The position numbers and the translations under genes are program-made. DNA of 64,000 bases, taken from assembly GCA_020744425.1 (NCBI GenBank), contig JAGMUV010000004.1, positions 186,001 to 250,000 of the forward strand. The letters run 5' to 3'. This document shows positions 12,601 to 24,185 of this stretch, piece after piece. The stretch's first letter is position 1; every line of letters begins with the position of its first letter. The notes under the pieces were generated by a model. The model did not search any database. It saw nothing but the letters and a program-made list of their open reading frames with translations, and had not been told where the DNA came from. Source of the stretch: Dactylonectria macrodidyma. Taxonomy: Eukaryota; Ascomycota; Sordariomycetes; Hypocreales; Nectriaceae.

Positions 12601-12783
12601 ACACAAAACTCCATTGAACTCTGTATCCCATCACCAATGCAGGATTCTATAATCATGTTTTCCGTAAAAAAAAAAAAACTCCAACCCAGAACTCTAACGA
12701 TGCACCCCGGAACTCACATAAATAATCTCCTCGATGCTTCATGTCTCATGCCTCGTACTGCCGCCAGTGATATCCGCATGCTC
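6675..12783. other. 6.1 kb stretch with no supported gene
   Basis: GC content stays near that of the genic flanks and I see no RIP-like AT-richness, so this does not look like a decayed transposon. Frames of 100-190 codons occur but have mixed composition, no domain resemblance and no plausible splice chains. A short tandem tract of (CGACTG) units lies at about 8286-8310. The left end should hold the promoter and leader of the PAM2-like gene, the right end the ssn8 3' UTR. It could be a very long regulatory region or host a non-coding RNA; nothing in the sequence proves either. Confidence 0.4.
8286..8310. repeat. Short tandem repeat, CGACTG units (about four copies)
   Basis: Direct reading shows GCGACTGCGACTGCGACT continuing for about 25 bases. 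It is not inside any supported gene. Confidence 0.7.
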
Positions 12784-13830
12784 TTATTTATCCAAGCTGC
12801 GAGCCTTGACAAATCGGTTGATTTGCTCCCTGGTGAGCTTGTCATTGTATTGCTCATAACATTCGTAGAAGGAGATGATCTCCTGCGTGGCATCTACCAT
12901 GGATGCTATGTCCACGTTGCTCTCTGCCAACCATGCCGCGAAGCGTTGCACACGCGTCACCCGAGCCTCCTGTTGCTTCTCCTTTGTATCGGTCCCGCCT
13001 GTATCTGTTCCGCCGCCCTGGCCATTTCGGGCCTGCGCCTGGCTCAAGGCTGCTTGAGCTGCTGCGAGACCTGCGGCGGCGGCTGCGCCAGAAGCATTCT
13101 GGCCCGGCACTGAATTATTAGGTCGAAGCACGAGAGCGAGCAGAATGGCGACGAGGGCAATGGTGTGTGGCGCATAAAGCAGGGGCAGATCGGTCATGTA
13201 GTGGTCGTTGATCACAGACCGAGCCAGCTGCACTTCCTCCTCGACCAAGGCTAACTCGGTCCGCAGAGCTGTGATGGACCGGTACGGCTGGTGGACGATG
13301 AGTTGAGAGCTCATTTCACTAATAAGGAAAAACTCGCACTCGCCCAGCTTGGACGTGTCGATGGCGACGAGATCCTGCCACATCTGCCGCGCTTCCGTGA
13401 CAATAAGGCGGATGTGCTGGGGCGACTCCTCCATTTTGCAGGCAAGGTATATGGACGTAGCAATGACGAGGTAGGGGTTCGTTCGGCGAATCTCGACCTT
13501 TGTAAAGAAACGTTTCATATAGACTTGGGCCGTGGCCATGGATTGCTGTCGGATCGTGAGGCGCTTCGCTAATCTGATCAATTCTGCAGGACACAGACGA
13601 GACATGCGTTAGCAGGATGCTGCCAGGCGGGACGGGGCGCACCGGGCTCCACGCCGAGGGGATGGCTCACGTTGATTGAAGTAGATATTGATATGCCTCT
13701 GCTGAGGCAGCGGGAAACTGCGGACAAGGTCGGCATTGTCGTCCTCGAGCTTCTGGCGCATGGAGGCGAGTTGGTCCTTGGTGAACTGCCAGTACCGTCG
13801 CTGCGTCGATTCCCAGTAGTTGGCCGACAT
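12784..13830 (-). CDS. ssn8: Cyclin C homologue of the Mediator kinase module
   Basis: Two exons (13830-13671 and 13583-12784) give 319 residues; the 87-nt intron has GTGAGC..CAG ends and is phase 1. The protein starts MSANYWESTQRRYW, as fungal Ssn8 proteins do. The first cyclin box follows, with LTIRQQSMATAQVYMKRF, NPYLVIATSIYLACK and KMEESPQHIRLIV, and then a second helical repeat (LIVHQPYRSI, YMTDLPLLYAPHTIALVAI). A Gly/Ala/Gln-rich insert sits at about 220-265 and a helical tail closes the protein. Ssn8 partners the kinase Ssn3/Cdk8 and modulates RNA polymerase II transcription through Mediator. The start is fixed by family agreement; an upstream in-frame extension lacks conservation. It is divergent from the sal1-type gene and shares an 874-bp upstream region with it. 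Confidence 0.95.
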
Positions 13831-14704
13831 TGCGCCCTGGAGCGGGCCGTGGAGGCGCCTTGCATGCGAAGCCGCCGGAAAGGCGCGGGACGAAGAGGAG
13901 CAGGAGTTGCTGGCTGGAATTCGAAATCTGTTGAGGCGGAGGTAGAGCCGAGAGGAGGGGGTCGCACGACGAGGCTGAGAACCGTCCAGTTGGGGATTCA
14001 TCGGCTGGGAGGCGAGGCTACCCCATGTGGGGCCGATGAGATCGTGGCACCCCGTCTCCAGCATGGGCGCCACGTCTTGCCAAGCCACACGGCTGAGCCA
14101 CAGCTAGTCACAGATCGGATCTTAGGCTTTTGGCACAGCCAACAACGCTAATAGCCGCGACCAGCAAGAGCCTGAAGTGCAAGGCGGCAAGACCAGCAAT
14201 TGAGCCACCCGACCTCATCAAATCCCAACTCGATGCAAGCATCAAACAGCTCACTTAGATGACTCTTCGCAAGCAGAAAATACATGCTCTAAACTCCCTT
14301 GAGCCGAGACAAGGCGAGGCGCTGGTAAAAAGCTGGACTAGCTGGCGGGTCCTTCCGGGGCGCTAATCATAATGGAATGGCTCTGATTGCTCACGCAGCT
14401 TCCCTGTTTCCCCCGGTCCAGTGCCTTTCTGGGTCCTTGTTCCACTCGACGGCACGGCATTTGGATATTTTGCCATCACTACTATCGGCGCTCTCCCGGA
14501 ACGTAATTGGCATCATCCTTGCCATTCTCTGCTTGCCCCTCTACGACTGTCGCCGGCAACCATGAACTTGTCGTAATACGCACCTGCTCCCTCTCCGACA
14601 TCGACAGCGCGCAACGCAGCATCATCGAGACGCCCCTCTGACCCCCCCGCGCGACAACCCTTCCGACCGCCCCCGGCGCGAGATATGCCGCCCTTGCCAT
14701 CGTC
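13831..14704. promoter_or_regulatory. Shared divergent upstream region of ssn8 and the sal1-type gene
   Basis: 874 bp between two divergent start codons; it must contain both promoters and leaders. The stretch next to the carrier start (14380-14700) is C/T-rich on the plus strand, as is common in fungal leaders. No binding site is called. Confidence 0.5.
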
Positions 14705-17081
14705 ATGAGCGTGTCCAAGCTGGTCCGCGATGCCGAACATGGCTTCGAACATGGCTTCGGCGAGTCGCAAAACCAGCGCGATGCCCGCGTCGAGGAGCTG
14801 TGGGCCAGCCTCGAGCCCGAGCGCACTGGCGAGTTGGATTTGAAGGGTTTGAAGAAGGGGCTTCGCAGGATTGATCATCGTGAGCGACGGTCCGCGATAG
14901 CTCAGCCGCAGGTTGCTAACCAACCATTGTAGCCATGAAGAATGCGGACGAGATGCTGAAACGGATCATGGGCGAGGTGGACAAGGACGGTGATGGCAAG
15001 ATTCAATATGAAGGTACGCACGCCTTTTCCCGAAGCTACCGATGATCATCATCCTCTCCGACAAATGCCAGAGATATATATCTGTCTCCACACCCGGATG
15101 CTTACCAGTCTCACGTCTTTAGAGTTCCGCAGATTCGTCGAAAAGGCCGAGCGACAGCTTTTTGCCCTGTTCCGATCTATCGACAAGGACGGCGATGGGA
15201 AGCTCGACAAAAGCGAGCTCCAGGTAGCCTTTAAAAACGTCGGCTTGACTGTTTCCAACCGACGCCTCAGCGAGTTCTTCGACGACGTGGACCTCAACAA
15301 CGACGGCTATATCAGTTTTGATGAGTGGCGGTTAGTCAATCCTTTCCTTCGACTGCCTGTGCAATTTGCATTCTTCCTTTGAAATTTGTCGCTTGTTGTT
15401 TAGCGACTCCATCAAACGGTGCCGATACCTGAGCATCAGTCATTTGTTAGCGGGGATCTCGACGTCATGTGCCAAGCTATCCCGCACCCGGATCGTGATG
15501 AGGCAAAGCTTGATGAGGGGAACCTTATCTCGCCAGGCTCAGCATTAATTGAAAAGCTAGCTGACCAGCTCTAGAAATTTTCTACTTTTTATGCCCCCTC
15601 ACGACCACGACTCTCAACTTCACGCTGTCCTCTCATTCTACAACGCAGTGGTCAGCGTAACCATCGAAGGTGACTCGATTGTGAGCGAGGAAACATTAGA
15701 GGGCCTAGGTACGGACGGCTTCCGCTCCCTTTTCATCACCCTGTTTGGCTCTCTTCTCAGAGTCGCCTTCCCTTCCGAACTTCCCAGGACCTCCGAATCA
15801 GCAACGATACCTCCCAAGACGCAGCGCCCATTGAATGACCCGCCCAAGCTCACCGAGACAATGGCTGCCGCTGTCGCTTTCGACGACGACACGGCTGCGG
15901 AAATGGCCGAGTCCTTTTCGCAACACGTCGGCGCTGGCACCTCCGGACAGAGCTCAACTGGAGTCTTGAAGCACAAGAAGTATAGACTGACAGACTTTGT
16001 CCCTGATCCAGGTTACTTCGTCGCGGGTGCCATCGCCGGCGGAGTGTCGCGGACGGCAACTGCCCCTCTCGATCGATTGAAGGTTTATCTGCTTGTCAAC
16101 ACGAGCAACAGCGCTCAGACGGCAGGCTTGGCTCTTAAACAGGGGAATCCCCTTGCCGCACTGAAGAACGCAACCAAACCACTCGGCGATGCCATTCGAG
16201 AACTCTTCCGCTCTGGGGGCTTTCGTAGTTTCTTTGCTGGTAAGTTGTTGATTATAGTCTCGACTGCATGGTCGAGCATCCCCATGCAAGGCCAGACGTA
16301 CTAACGAAGCCTAGGAAATGGATTGAATGTCATCAAGATTATGCCGGAGACGGCCATCAAGTTCGGATCATACGAAGCAGCCAAGCGAGCACTTGCCAAC
16401 TTTGAGGGCCATGGTGACCCAAAGAAGATCAACTCATACTCCAAGTTCACCGCTGGTGGTGTTGCTGGCATGATCGCACAGTATGTTTCCCCTTTGCCTC
16501 CAACGTCATGCCGGGCTAACAGACGCAGGGCTTTTGTTTATCCTCTTGACACCTTAAAGTTCCGACTTCAGTGCGAAACGGTTCAGGGAGGTCTCAAAGG
16601 CGCAGCTCTCGTTCGCCAAACCGCAGTCAGGATGTACGCTGACGGAGGCGTTGCCGCTGCTTACCGAGGCTTGACAATGGGTTTGGTTGGAATGTTTCCT
16701 TACAGTGCCATCGACATGGGCATGTTTGAACTACTGAAAACGACGTACAAGGGCTACTATGCGAGATACTACGGCAAGCACGAGGATGATATCCAGATCG
16801 GTAATTTCGCCACCGGCATCATTGGCGCCACCTCCGGAGCATTCGGTGCGAGTGTCGTGTACCCGCTCAATGTCGTCCGAACCCGACTTCAAACGCAAGG
16901 CACGGCCATGCACAGAGCCACCTACACAGGCATCTGGGACGTAACAAGGAAAACGATACAGAAAGAAGGATACCGCGGCCTGTACAAAGGTCTGACGCCA
17001 AACCTACTCAAGGTTGCCCCGGCACTAAGCATCACCTGGGTGGTGTACGAGAATTCGAAGACTGCGCTCGGTTTGAACTGA
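14705..17081 (+). CDS. sal1: Ca2+-dependent mitochondrial ATP-Mg/Pi carrier (Sal1/SCaMC type)
   Basis: Six exons (14705-14879, 14933-15013, 15123-15330, 15575-16239, 16315-16480, 16529-17081) give 615 residues; every junction is GT..AG and keeps frame. The N-terminal regulatory part has three good EF-hand loops: DKDGDGKIQYEE (75-86), DKDGDGKLDKSE (106-117) and DLNNDGYISFDE (142-153). A fourth, degenerate loop lies near residue 40 (LEPERTGELDLKG). A linker of about 140 residues leads to the carrier domain, whose three repeats carry PLDRLK (319-324), YPLDTLKFRLQ and YPLNVVRTRLQ. Family knowledge: these inner-membrane carriers exchange ATP-Mg for phosphate and are switched on by cytosolic calcium through the EF-hands. 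The segment ASVVYPLNVVRTRL and the tail helix are complete. Confidence 0.94.
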
Positions 17082-18077
17082 TGGACCGAAGTGGCACGAC
17101 CGGATGACCAGAGGAGGATATACCACAACACAATAATCTCGGCGAACCCGAATCACGCGGCGCATTCACCACCACGAAAGGGCGCTCGCATACTCATTCA
17201 CATATTTCATACCACAACACACGCACAAACATCGTCACATGGACTTTCAGGAAAGCGGGAGGATTTAGCGGTTGGATGGCATCGCGTTATCGGACGGATC
17301 TTTGGCGTTTGAGGGGAGGTATTTATCAGAGGAGGAAAAAATCACAGGCCGCATCTACGGATGGGAGGATGGAAGGCCGGAAATACATTGCTATACGTTT
17401 TCTTTTGAGGGGTCGGAGTATGAGGTTAGACGTTGGCTGGCATTGGTTCATTCGAGATAGACAGCCGATTTGTGGCGAGGGAAGGGGAAGACCCCACAAG
17501 AAATGATATGAAACTCCTTTATGTCTAGGAATCATGACCATGATGGGCTGTTGGATAGATACCGGCTACATATCCAAGGCCTTGTCCACATTGAGACAAT
17601 ATTCGGGAGACTCGGCCACCCAGCCTTCTCATGTGAGCCCATCACGTAGACCCCGTTCCACAATCCCACCCTATGCCCATCGATTCGATCACCGGCCAGA
17701 CGGCCGTTCCTGTGGTGCCGTTCTCGACGCAGCGGTACTGATGTGTGACTGGAGCCCCGACCATAGGGTGGTCCCGCGAACTGGCATCGGCAGGGGATGC
17801 CGCCTGCTGCATAGCCCCCTGCAAGAGTTGCGGCTGTCCAAATGGGACAATAGGGCGCGTAGAGGCCTCATGTGACAGCCAACGCAGCTGTGATCCGTAC
17901 GGATTTGCAGGTTTTAGTTGGTAGCTGCAGCGTGCGAGGCGGTTGAGGGGTTGCGATAAGGAGTTTTCGTTCAGTTTCGGTTCTTCCTTTCTCTGATGGC
18001 CGGGGAGAACCTTAGTTTATGAACTGAAGATTTTTCTTTTTTGAAATATTTAGAGAAACGATAACAACCTTTGAAAG
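17082..18077. other. Intergenic, no supported gene
   Basis: Presumably the 3' UTR of the sal1-type gene followed by spacer up to the methyltransferase pseudogene. Only short frames without resemblance to known families. Confidence 0.4.
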
Positions 18078-19170
18078 ATGGTCACTCATGAATTGGACCT
18101 TGAGCTCGTTTCTGACAACCAGGTTCGGACCCTCCTACCTGTTAATTGAGCGGCAGCAAGCTAACGGGGCAATGAACTAGGCTGTGGAGGACTAGGAATC
18201 GTCTCTGGGAGAGGTATGGAGACCAATAACTGCAACTACTCAGTCGTGGACTAACATATATCTGGATCTGTAGGAGAAAGCTCCATCAACACAAACCCTG
18301 AGCAGTTCCATTCTTGACTATCGGGGCGACAATGGAAGAACATGACATCGATACGAGGACAGAAGTGAGTTTTCTGCCTGGATACTGGTTTGAGTGTTTG
18401 GGTTTCTAAGGCAAACAGGATATAACTTACCAAACGACGCCCAGGAGGCAGAACGGCGAGGTACGATGTCTGCCCTCGAATAACAGAGCACGAACGTTAG
18501 CTAAAGGGCGATGCGAGAAAAGACTTACAGCACTATTTGCTCTTGCTGACGTTTGATGGTAGCCTGGGCCATGCTCCCCAAACAAGGCAGGTTCGTAGGA
18601 CAAGCGCGTCCTTGATTGGGCACGGGTATGGGAATTTGGGACATGGACTTTGGTGACGAGCATCCCGAGGCTCATGTGAGTTTGGCGCCTTGTAGAACCT
18701 GGACATTCGTGAGCTGATGGTTATTTTAGGTCGTTGGAGTCGACCTCTCCCCTATCCAGCCATTTTCGTATGCCTGGGACGTAGTGTCATAGCAGGTCCC
18801 CTGCTAACGATACCAAGTGTGCCTCCGAATGTGGATCGTTGTCGACGACCTTGATGATGAATGGAATCATTTTCAGCCATTTGATTACATTCACAGCCGT
18901 ACAATGACTTCGAGCATTGCCGACTGGCGAGTCTACCTCCAGAAGATTTACGAGTCAGTTGACAACCAAAAGCGACGCTGCTCAAATCTCTAATACTTCT
19001 CAGTGACCTCACCTCCGGCGGGTACGGCGGAACTTTAGGAAGCCAATCTCTTCCTCAGCCCGGACAACGACAATCTGACATGGTCTGTACAAGAGTGAGT
19101 TCTGGCTCTGATGTTGTTGTGTGATGACTGTTGTGGTTAGGTGCTCGATTTACGGAAAGAAGCCAGAGTA
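18078..19170 (+). pseudogene. Decayed LaeA-like/TAM-domain methyltransferase
   Basis: Reading in three frames recovers, in order, most of a fungal TAM methyltransferase. These are a leader (MVTHELDLELVSDNQ), SSSILDYRGDNGRT, YNLPNDAQEAERRDLQHY, LLLLTFDG, the SAM-binding motif I GTGMGIWDMDFGDEHPEAH, VVGVDLSPIQP, VPPN, VDDLDDEWNHFQPFDYIHSR, DWRVYLQKIY and EANLFLSPDNDNLTW. At least six introns still have proper GT..AG ends and CTAAC-like branch sites. The frame is broken by stops (18193 TAG, 18343 TGA, 19036 TAG). Frameshifts occur before motif I at about 18610, where one base seems missing after VLD, again at about 18835 near VPPN, and near the GGY motif at 19020. Nothing recognisable follows 19170, so the C-terminus is missing or lost. 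Intact relatives methylate unknown substrates; some affect secondary metabolism. It cannot make a functional protein as read. Confidence 0.85.
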
Positions 19171-21125
19171 GGGGATGAAGCATATGGGGTTTACTCGCTA
19201 GTGTTGGTTGAGATGGGATGATAGAATGGGAGGTTGGCTGAGTTGAGGCTTGAGCTTGGTATTGGTATGTTCTTGCTTAGTATCACTGAGAATCAATGAG
19301 TTGAGCGAGTATATTTGGTTGAATGCAGCTTTTTGATGGATTGGATGATGGGTTTATATTAACGACTACTCAACTAATGTGTTTGTTTGTCTTTTCTGTC
19401 CTGGATTTCCTATGTGTCCTGCGTGCCTTGCGTATTGTGTCGTGCCTTTAGTGACGCATCGCATCACATCATGGGGGATCGTTAGAGAGATGCGGCTCCC
19501 TTGCCAACACTACAAGCGGCTTACACCGACAGCTTACTCCTTGGCCTGTGGGGTCTCTGCTGGATGGTCCAAGTTACGCGCAATTGAAGTGTCGCGAAAA
19601 GAAGCATCAATGTCGATCGTCTTGGCTGCCCAGCTGCTATTAACAAGCACGAACGTATTCAGCCCTATCACGCCCTTCCAAACCACTCGGATCAACACCA
19701 CCGGCCGCGCAACTCTCTCACGCAGGCCGCTCTCGTCCTTGCGTCACCGACAGTCGCGGCCCTGCAGGTTTGCCCACTCAATGACTGTACCAATGAAACA
19801 TAAGGCTAGTCCAACGCCCTATCCCGTAAACCTCGGAGGAATCGGGGCCGGTCGGGTACAGGCCGGAAAAGAGCTTGCACTTGCACAAGAGAGGCAGTTG
19901 GTTGGCGACAAGAGAGAGAAGAGAGAAGCGTCAGATTTTGGAAATGGTGTGTGCCGCGCGGGCATCCATGTTTGGAGAACTGCGGGGTGGGTTAATCAGC
20001 CCAATCGGGGCGTCATGACATGGTTTCCAAGGGTCAGTGAGGGCACTTTTGTAGGGCGGCGGTGGTGTGGTGCGGTTTGGTTAGGATTAGGATGGTTTTT
20101 TTGTTCTTTGGAGAGGAATAGATGCGATAAGAGACGAAGATGGAGAAGGAGAGACGAGACGAGAAGAGAGGGGATTTTGCACGTGTTGGACAAGACAATA
20201 CCCATTCATCATGGTGGTTGGTGTCTTGGCGATGGTGTGCGTCTGGTGTTGAAACGAATATTCACAGCAACTAGATGCCACCCATCATGTCATATCACCC
20301 CATGAATGTGAATGTGGAAGAAAACCGGTAGCTAGTCCAATTCCCTCCAGCTACAGCTACGCACGCAATCAGTCAGTCAGCCAATTCGTTTGTCCATCGC
20401 AAATCCTTTCCTCTTCATCACACCCCCCGGTCCCCCTCCCTTTGGAGTCTTAGTTGTACGGCTCTGCATGTACGAAATACGCTTGAGACGAGGGAGTCGT
20501 ACGCAACCCACCCACCATCTCTAACCCGCATTCTTAAGCCTATCTACCATACTGCCCTGTCAACTGTATTATGGCCTGCTAAGTGTCTGCCTGATTGTGT
20601 GATTTGAGCCCGGTAGAGTCATTGCAGGCCATCCATTCCGTACCTACCTACCTACCCTGGCCCATTGGGATTGCAGCCGGCTTCGGCACGCCTTCGTCAT
20701 CAATCTAACCTTCCACCACCACCCAGCCATCCCAGCCTTGTTGCCTCATCTCCTCCCTCTCCAGACCTTCCTCTTTCTTTCACCTCTCACTCCTCACCTC
20801 TCGTCTTCTCGTATTTCGTCTTCATCCTCGTCTTCGTACGTGTACGTGTTTCTGACGACGGCCGATGACATCTCCATCGCCCGAGCCGCGTACTCATAAT
20901 TAAGCATCTAAGCGAACTGCACAGAACGAACATACTCTCGGGCTGTATTTTTCTGTAGCTCTGGCGAATTGCGTCAACCCAAGCCGTCTGAGACAGGGAC
21001 TCTATATCGCTGCCTAAGCCTCAGCCCTATACCAGCCGTTCCCGATCCATCTTTCCGTCCTGCGATAGCTTCGTCTCGACCAACCACGGGCCCGTTCACT
21101 CCGCGGCAGTGACCCCTCACCCGCG
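19171..21125. other. Intergenic; upstream region of the DUF4097-like gene
   Basis: A frame of 308 codons lies at 19379-20305 but has no ATG at its 5' end and no family resemblance. 20400-21125 is the likely promoter and leader of the next gene. It includes a (CCTA) tract at 20641-20657 and a strongly pyrimidine-rich stretch. Confidence 0.4.
20700..20828 (+). promoter_or_regulatory. Pyrimidine-rich tract upstream of the DUF4097-like gene
   Basis: About 130 bases are overwhelmingly C and T on the plus strand, ending roughly 300 bases before the start codon at 21126. Such CT-rich tracts often lie near transcription starts in filamentous fungi; the role here is inference. Confidence 0.4.
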
Positions 21126-23471
21126 ATGCCATCGCCCTACTCGGACAACCTCTACTCCGCTGCCGACCCTTCCGACGACGAGGCCGACGCTCTCTCGCCT
21201 ACCGACGGCTACTTCCACGCGTCGTCGGACCTCGCGTCGTCGTCATCCCACCCCCAGAGCCCGTTCCACCGCTCCGCAGGAAGCGTCCCTCGTGTTCCCA
21301 ATGTATTCGTCGAGGACCCTACCTTGCTGGACCCCGGTTCCAAAGCCCGTGAGGCCGAGGCCGAGAGGACGCTGTTAAATAGCGGCTCGACTGATGCTGT
21401 GGACTCAACTGTGTCTCCAAGTACTGGTTCTGCCGGATATCAACCTTCCCGGTTTGCAGCCTCGCCACCCAATCATCATCACCGACGAAGTGTCGAAGAG
21501 CACCACAACCCTTACGCGGGGTTGGATCAACAAATCACTTCGCCATATATGGGCCAGCAACCTCCCAGTGTTTCCACAGCCTTGTTCTCCCACCATCGTG
21601 ACGCCCCGCCTGCTTACACCCCCTCACCAACATCGCCGCCAAGCACGAGCTACCAGACTTTTGCCCCGTCTAATTCGACTATGGGCCTTCCAGAAGAGCA
21701 GCAGCGACTCATTCCCCGTGGTCCCGAGTCTATGGGCGGCCCGACTAGCTCTCAAGAACCGTCTCGTTGGCAGCGTATCAAGAGCTCCATCACTGGCATC
21801 GACTTGAGGAAGAAGCTCAAGACTGCCCTCGGAGTGCTCGTAATCTTCTCCGTTGTCGCCATCATACTCGGTAGCGCTACCATGCCGCCAAAACACAGGG
21901 TACATATCCCTTGCCACACCTTATCCAGAAATCACTGACAAGTTTCTTCTATATAGGATCACGGCATTGACGATGATCAACCCGTCAAGAAGCCTGACAT
22001 GGAGCACAGTGACTTGGTTTGGAACCCCACCCGGGGCTGCCTCAACGGCAACCTCAAGCACCACAAGTCAGCTACGTCGCTAGACATGCACTACAACAAC
22101 AACTTGACCATCATACAGAAGGTTAAGGACGATGATAACCACGTCTCGGGGTGGAGCCCTCACGTTACGGGAGAAATCATTCTGCGACCTACCGACGACG
22201 GGTCTCCTGGAACTCTCGAGCTTGAAATTATTGCCAACGACGAAAATATCAAGACCGAGTTTGACAAGGACGAACAGACGTTCAAAATCATCACGCCCAG
22301 AAAGGTTCCTTGGAGTTCAGAGAGCGAAGGGCCTTGCATCCAGATCCGCGCCACCGTATGGGCACCGCGCAAGGCCATTCTCAACAGTCTCAAAATCGAC
22401 ACCGTTCACCTCGATGTGGAAATACGGGAAGGCCTCATCCTAGGGTCCCTAGAACCGGCCATTATTCGCACTGTCGTGGGTGATGTCCAGACACCTGCAC
22501 CCAAGAACGACAAGACAAGAGACGGAGAAGACGTTGTCCCCTACACCCTGGCGAGCCGTGAGATCCACATCAGCACGACCAGCGGTGACGTTGTGGGCTG
22601 GTATCCCCTATACGATGTCCTCGACATCAGGTCCGCTTCCGGTGACATCTCTACTGAAGTTGGCACCAAGCCCGCAGACCCGCAGGCCGTCCGTCCAGCA
22701 GTTCTCCGCGTGCACTCCATCTCTGGGCAGATCGCCATCCAAGAGCCTCTAGACAGCGCTGTCAGTGCCGCTCGCCCGGACAGGAAATTCCCCCCGCGCG
22801 ACTACATTGCCGACATTTCGACGGCGTCAGGCGATATCACGGCTGACATCGCCTTCTCGTCGCGGGCCATATTTGAGTCTCAGTCTGGAGATTTCAAGCT
22901 TCGTCTGTGGCCAGTGCTAGACTCGGGGCTGCTGAAGAGAGGTACGTCTCAGAAGCCGGTGCTCAAGACAGACACCAAGAGCGGCGAGACAAAAGTGAAG
23001 CTCTTGGAGCCTCTGTGGACTAGCCTGGCGGATGTCGGTGATGCCGTCCCTGGAGAGATTCCTGGGGGCAAAGAGCCGTACATCATCCCAGCCCCGAACC
23101 ACGGCAACCAAGGGCCTGGCGATGACTTCATTGTTGCCGACGACCCGAAGCACAACCGGGGCTCCGATGACGAATTCGGCATCGCCGACACCCCGAGCTT
23201 CTCCTGCCTGACGTCGAGCCACACCTCCATCAGCGGCGGGCTCAAGCTCGAGTACCCGTCTTCGTGGGAGGGTAAACTAACCGCGACGACCATCTCGGGC
23301 AAGCAAAAGGTCCGCGGCGAGGGCCTCCACGTCGACAATAACAGCAGCGGGCCGTGGTCGAGGCGGCTGAGGGGCACAAAGGGCACGGGCAACTCGCAGC
23401 TGACTATCGACTCTGTGTCGGGCAGCGAGGATGTGCTCATCGGGGTGGACGTTGAATCGAAGACCGAGTAG
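21126..23471 (+). CDS. Single-pass membrane protein with DUF4097-like C-terminal region
   Basis: Two exons (21126-21899, 21957-23471) give 762 residues; the 57-nt intron is GTACAT..TAG, phase 0. Residues 1-210 are disordered, rich in Ser, Pro and His, with PPAYTP motifs of the PPxY type. A basic stretch (DLRKKLK) precedes one membrane segment at about 233-252 (TALGVLVIFSVVAIILGSAT). The remaining 500 residues show repeated short beta-strand units centred on S-x-S-G-D-[IV] (TTSGDVVGW, SASGDISTE, TASGDITADI, SQSGDFKL, TISGKQKV). That pattern resembles the right-handed repeat of DUF4097/putative adhesin proteins. The topology suggests a cytosolic tail and an extracellular or luminal repeat domain (inference). 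Function is unknown. The gene is convergent with the BTB gene, with 714 bp between the ends. Confidence 0.85.
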
Positions 23472-24185
23472 AGTAGTTTGACTTACATGCAAGAAGATTG
23501 CGAAATAGGCGTTTTGGTGGGACAGAGGATGGGCTACCATGATACACACGAGATGTTTGGGCCATGGATAGGGTCTGCTTGCAGGATAATCGGAGTCACT
23601 CGCTCACATCTCATTTGCGAACAAACGCAGCTTTAAGTAATGGTATTTGAATTGAATAGCACATGAAAGTCGTAAAGCAAAGTTTCGTATTTTGGAAGGA
23701 TGAACAAGAAATCAAGGAGCGCAGCTCCGCCGAAAGCAATGTGAACCACCCACCCATCCGCCCCCCCTCCATCCGTTCCATCTATATATCCGCGTGCTGT
23801 GTGTTCCAGGCATACATGTAGATCAACGACGACTTAAGTAGGTAGCAAAAAGGACAAATAGGGAACACTGGGGGTTCGAAAAAAAAAGAGGAGAAAATGC
23901 CAAAATACAATAAAAATCAAATAAACCAAACTTCTCCAAGTAGTGGGGTATCCGTAACAGCAGTGCATCAGTCATAAAGCGGTCGTGAATAGGGGACGTG
24001 ATTCCATGATGGCGCGAGCGTGTGTGCCTTCATCCCTGAAAGTGAGCCGGCCGGGGAAGGGGGCCGCGGTGGATTGGATTACATGTCCCGTGCAATAGTG
24101 CCAACCCATGTACGGTAAAGACAAGGCAGTGACAGCGAGACACGTAAAAAAAGAAGAAGAGGAAAAGAAACGGGGAGCCTTTAGT
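23472..24185. other. Convergent intergenic gap
   Basis: Tail-to-tail spacer. The middle (23630-23950) is A/T-rich with several poly(A) runs, compatible with two facing 3' UTRs. Nothing else seen. Confidence 0.45.

Noticed and set aside
19379..20305. 308-codon plus-strand frame
   Set aside because: It begins at GTG, not ATG, has no domain resemblance and Cys/Arg/Trp-rich random composition, and it lies between a pseudogene and a promoter.
23870..23900. GGGGGTTCGAAAA resembling a tRNA T-loop
   Set aside because: No cloverleaf can be formed around it; it lies in an A-rich 3' UTR-like region.
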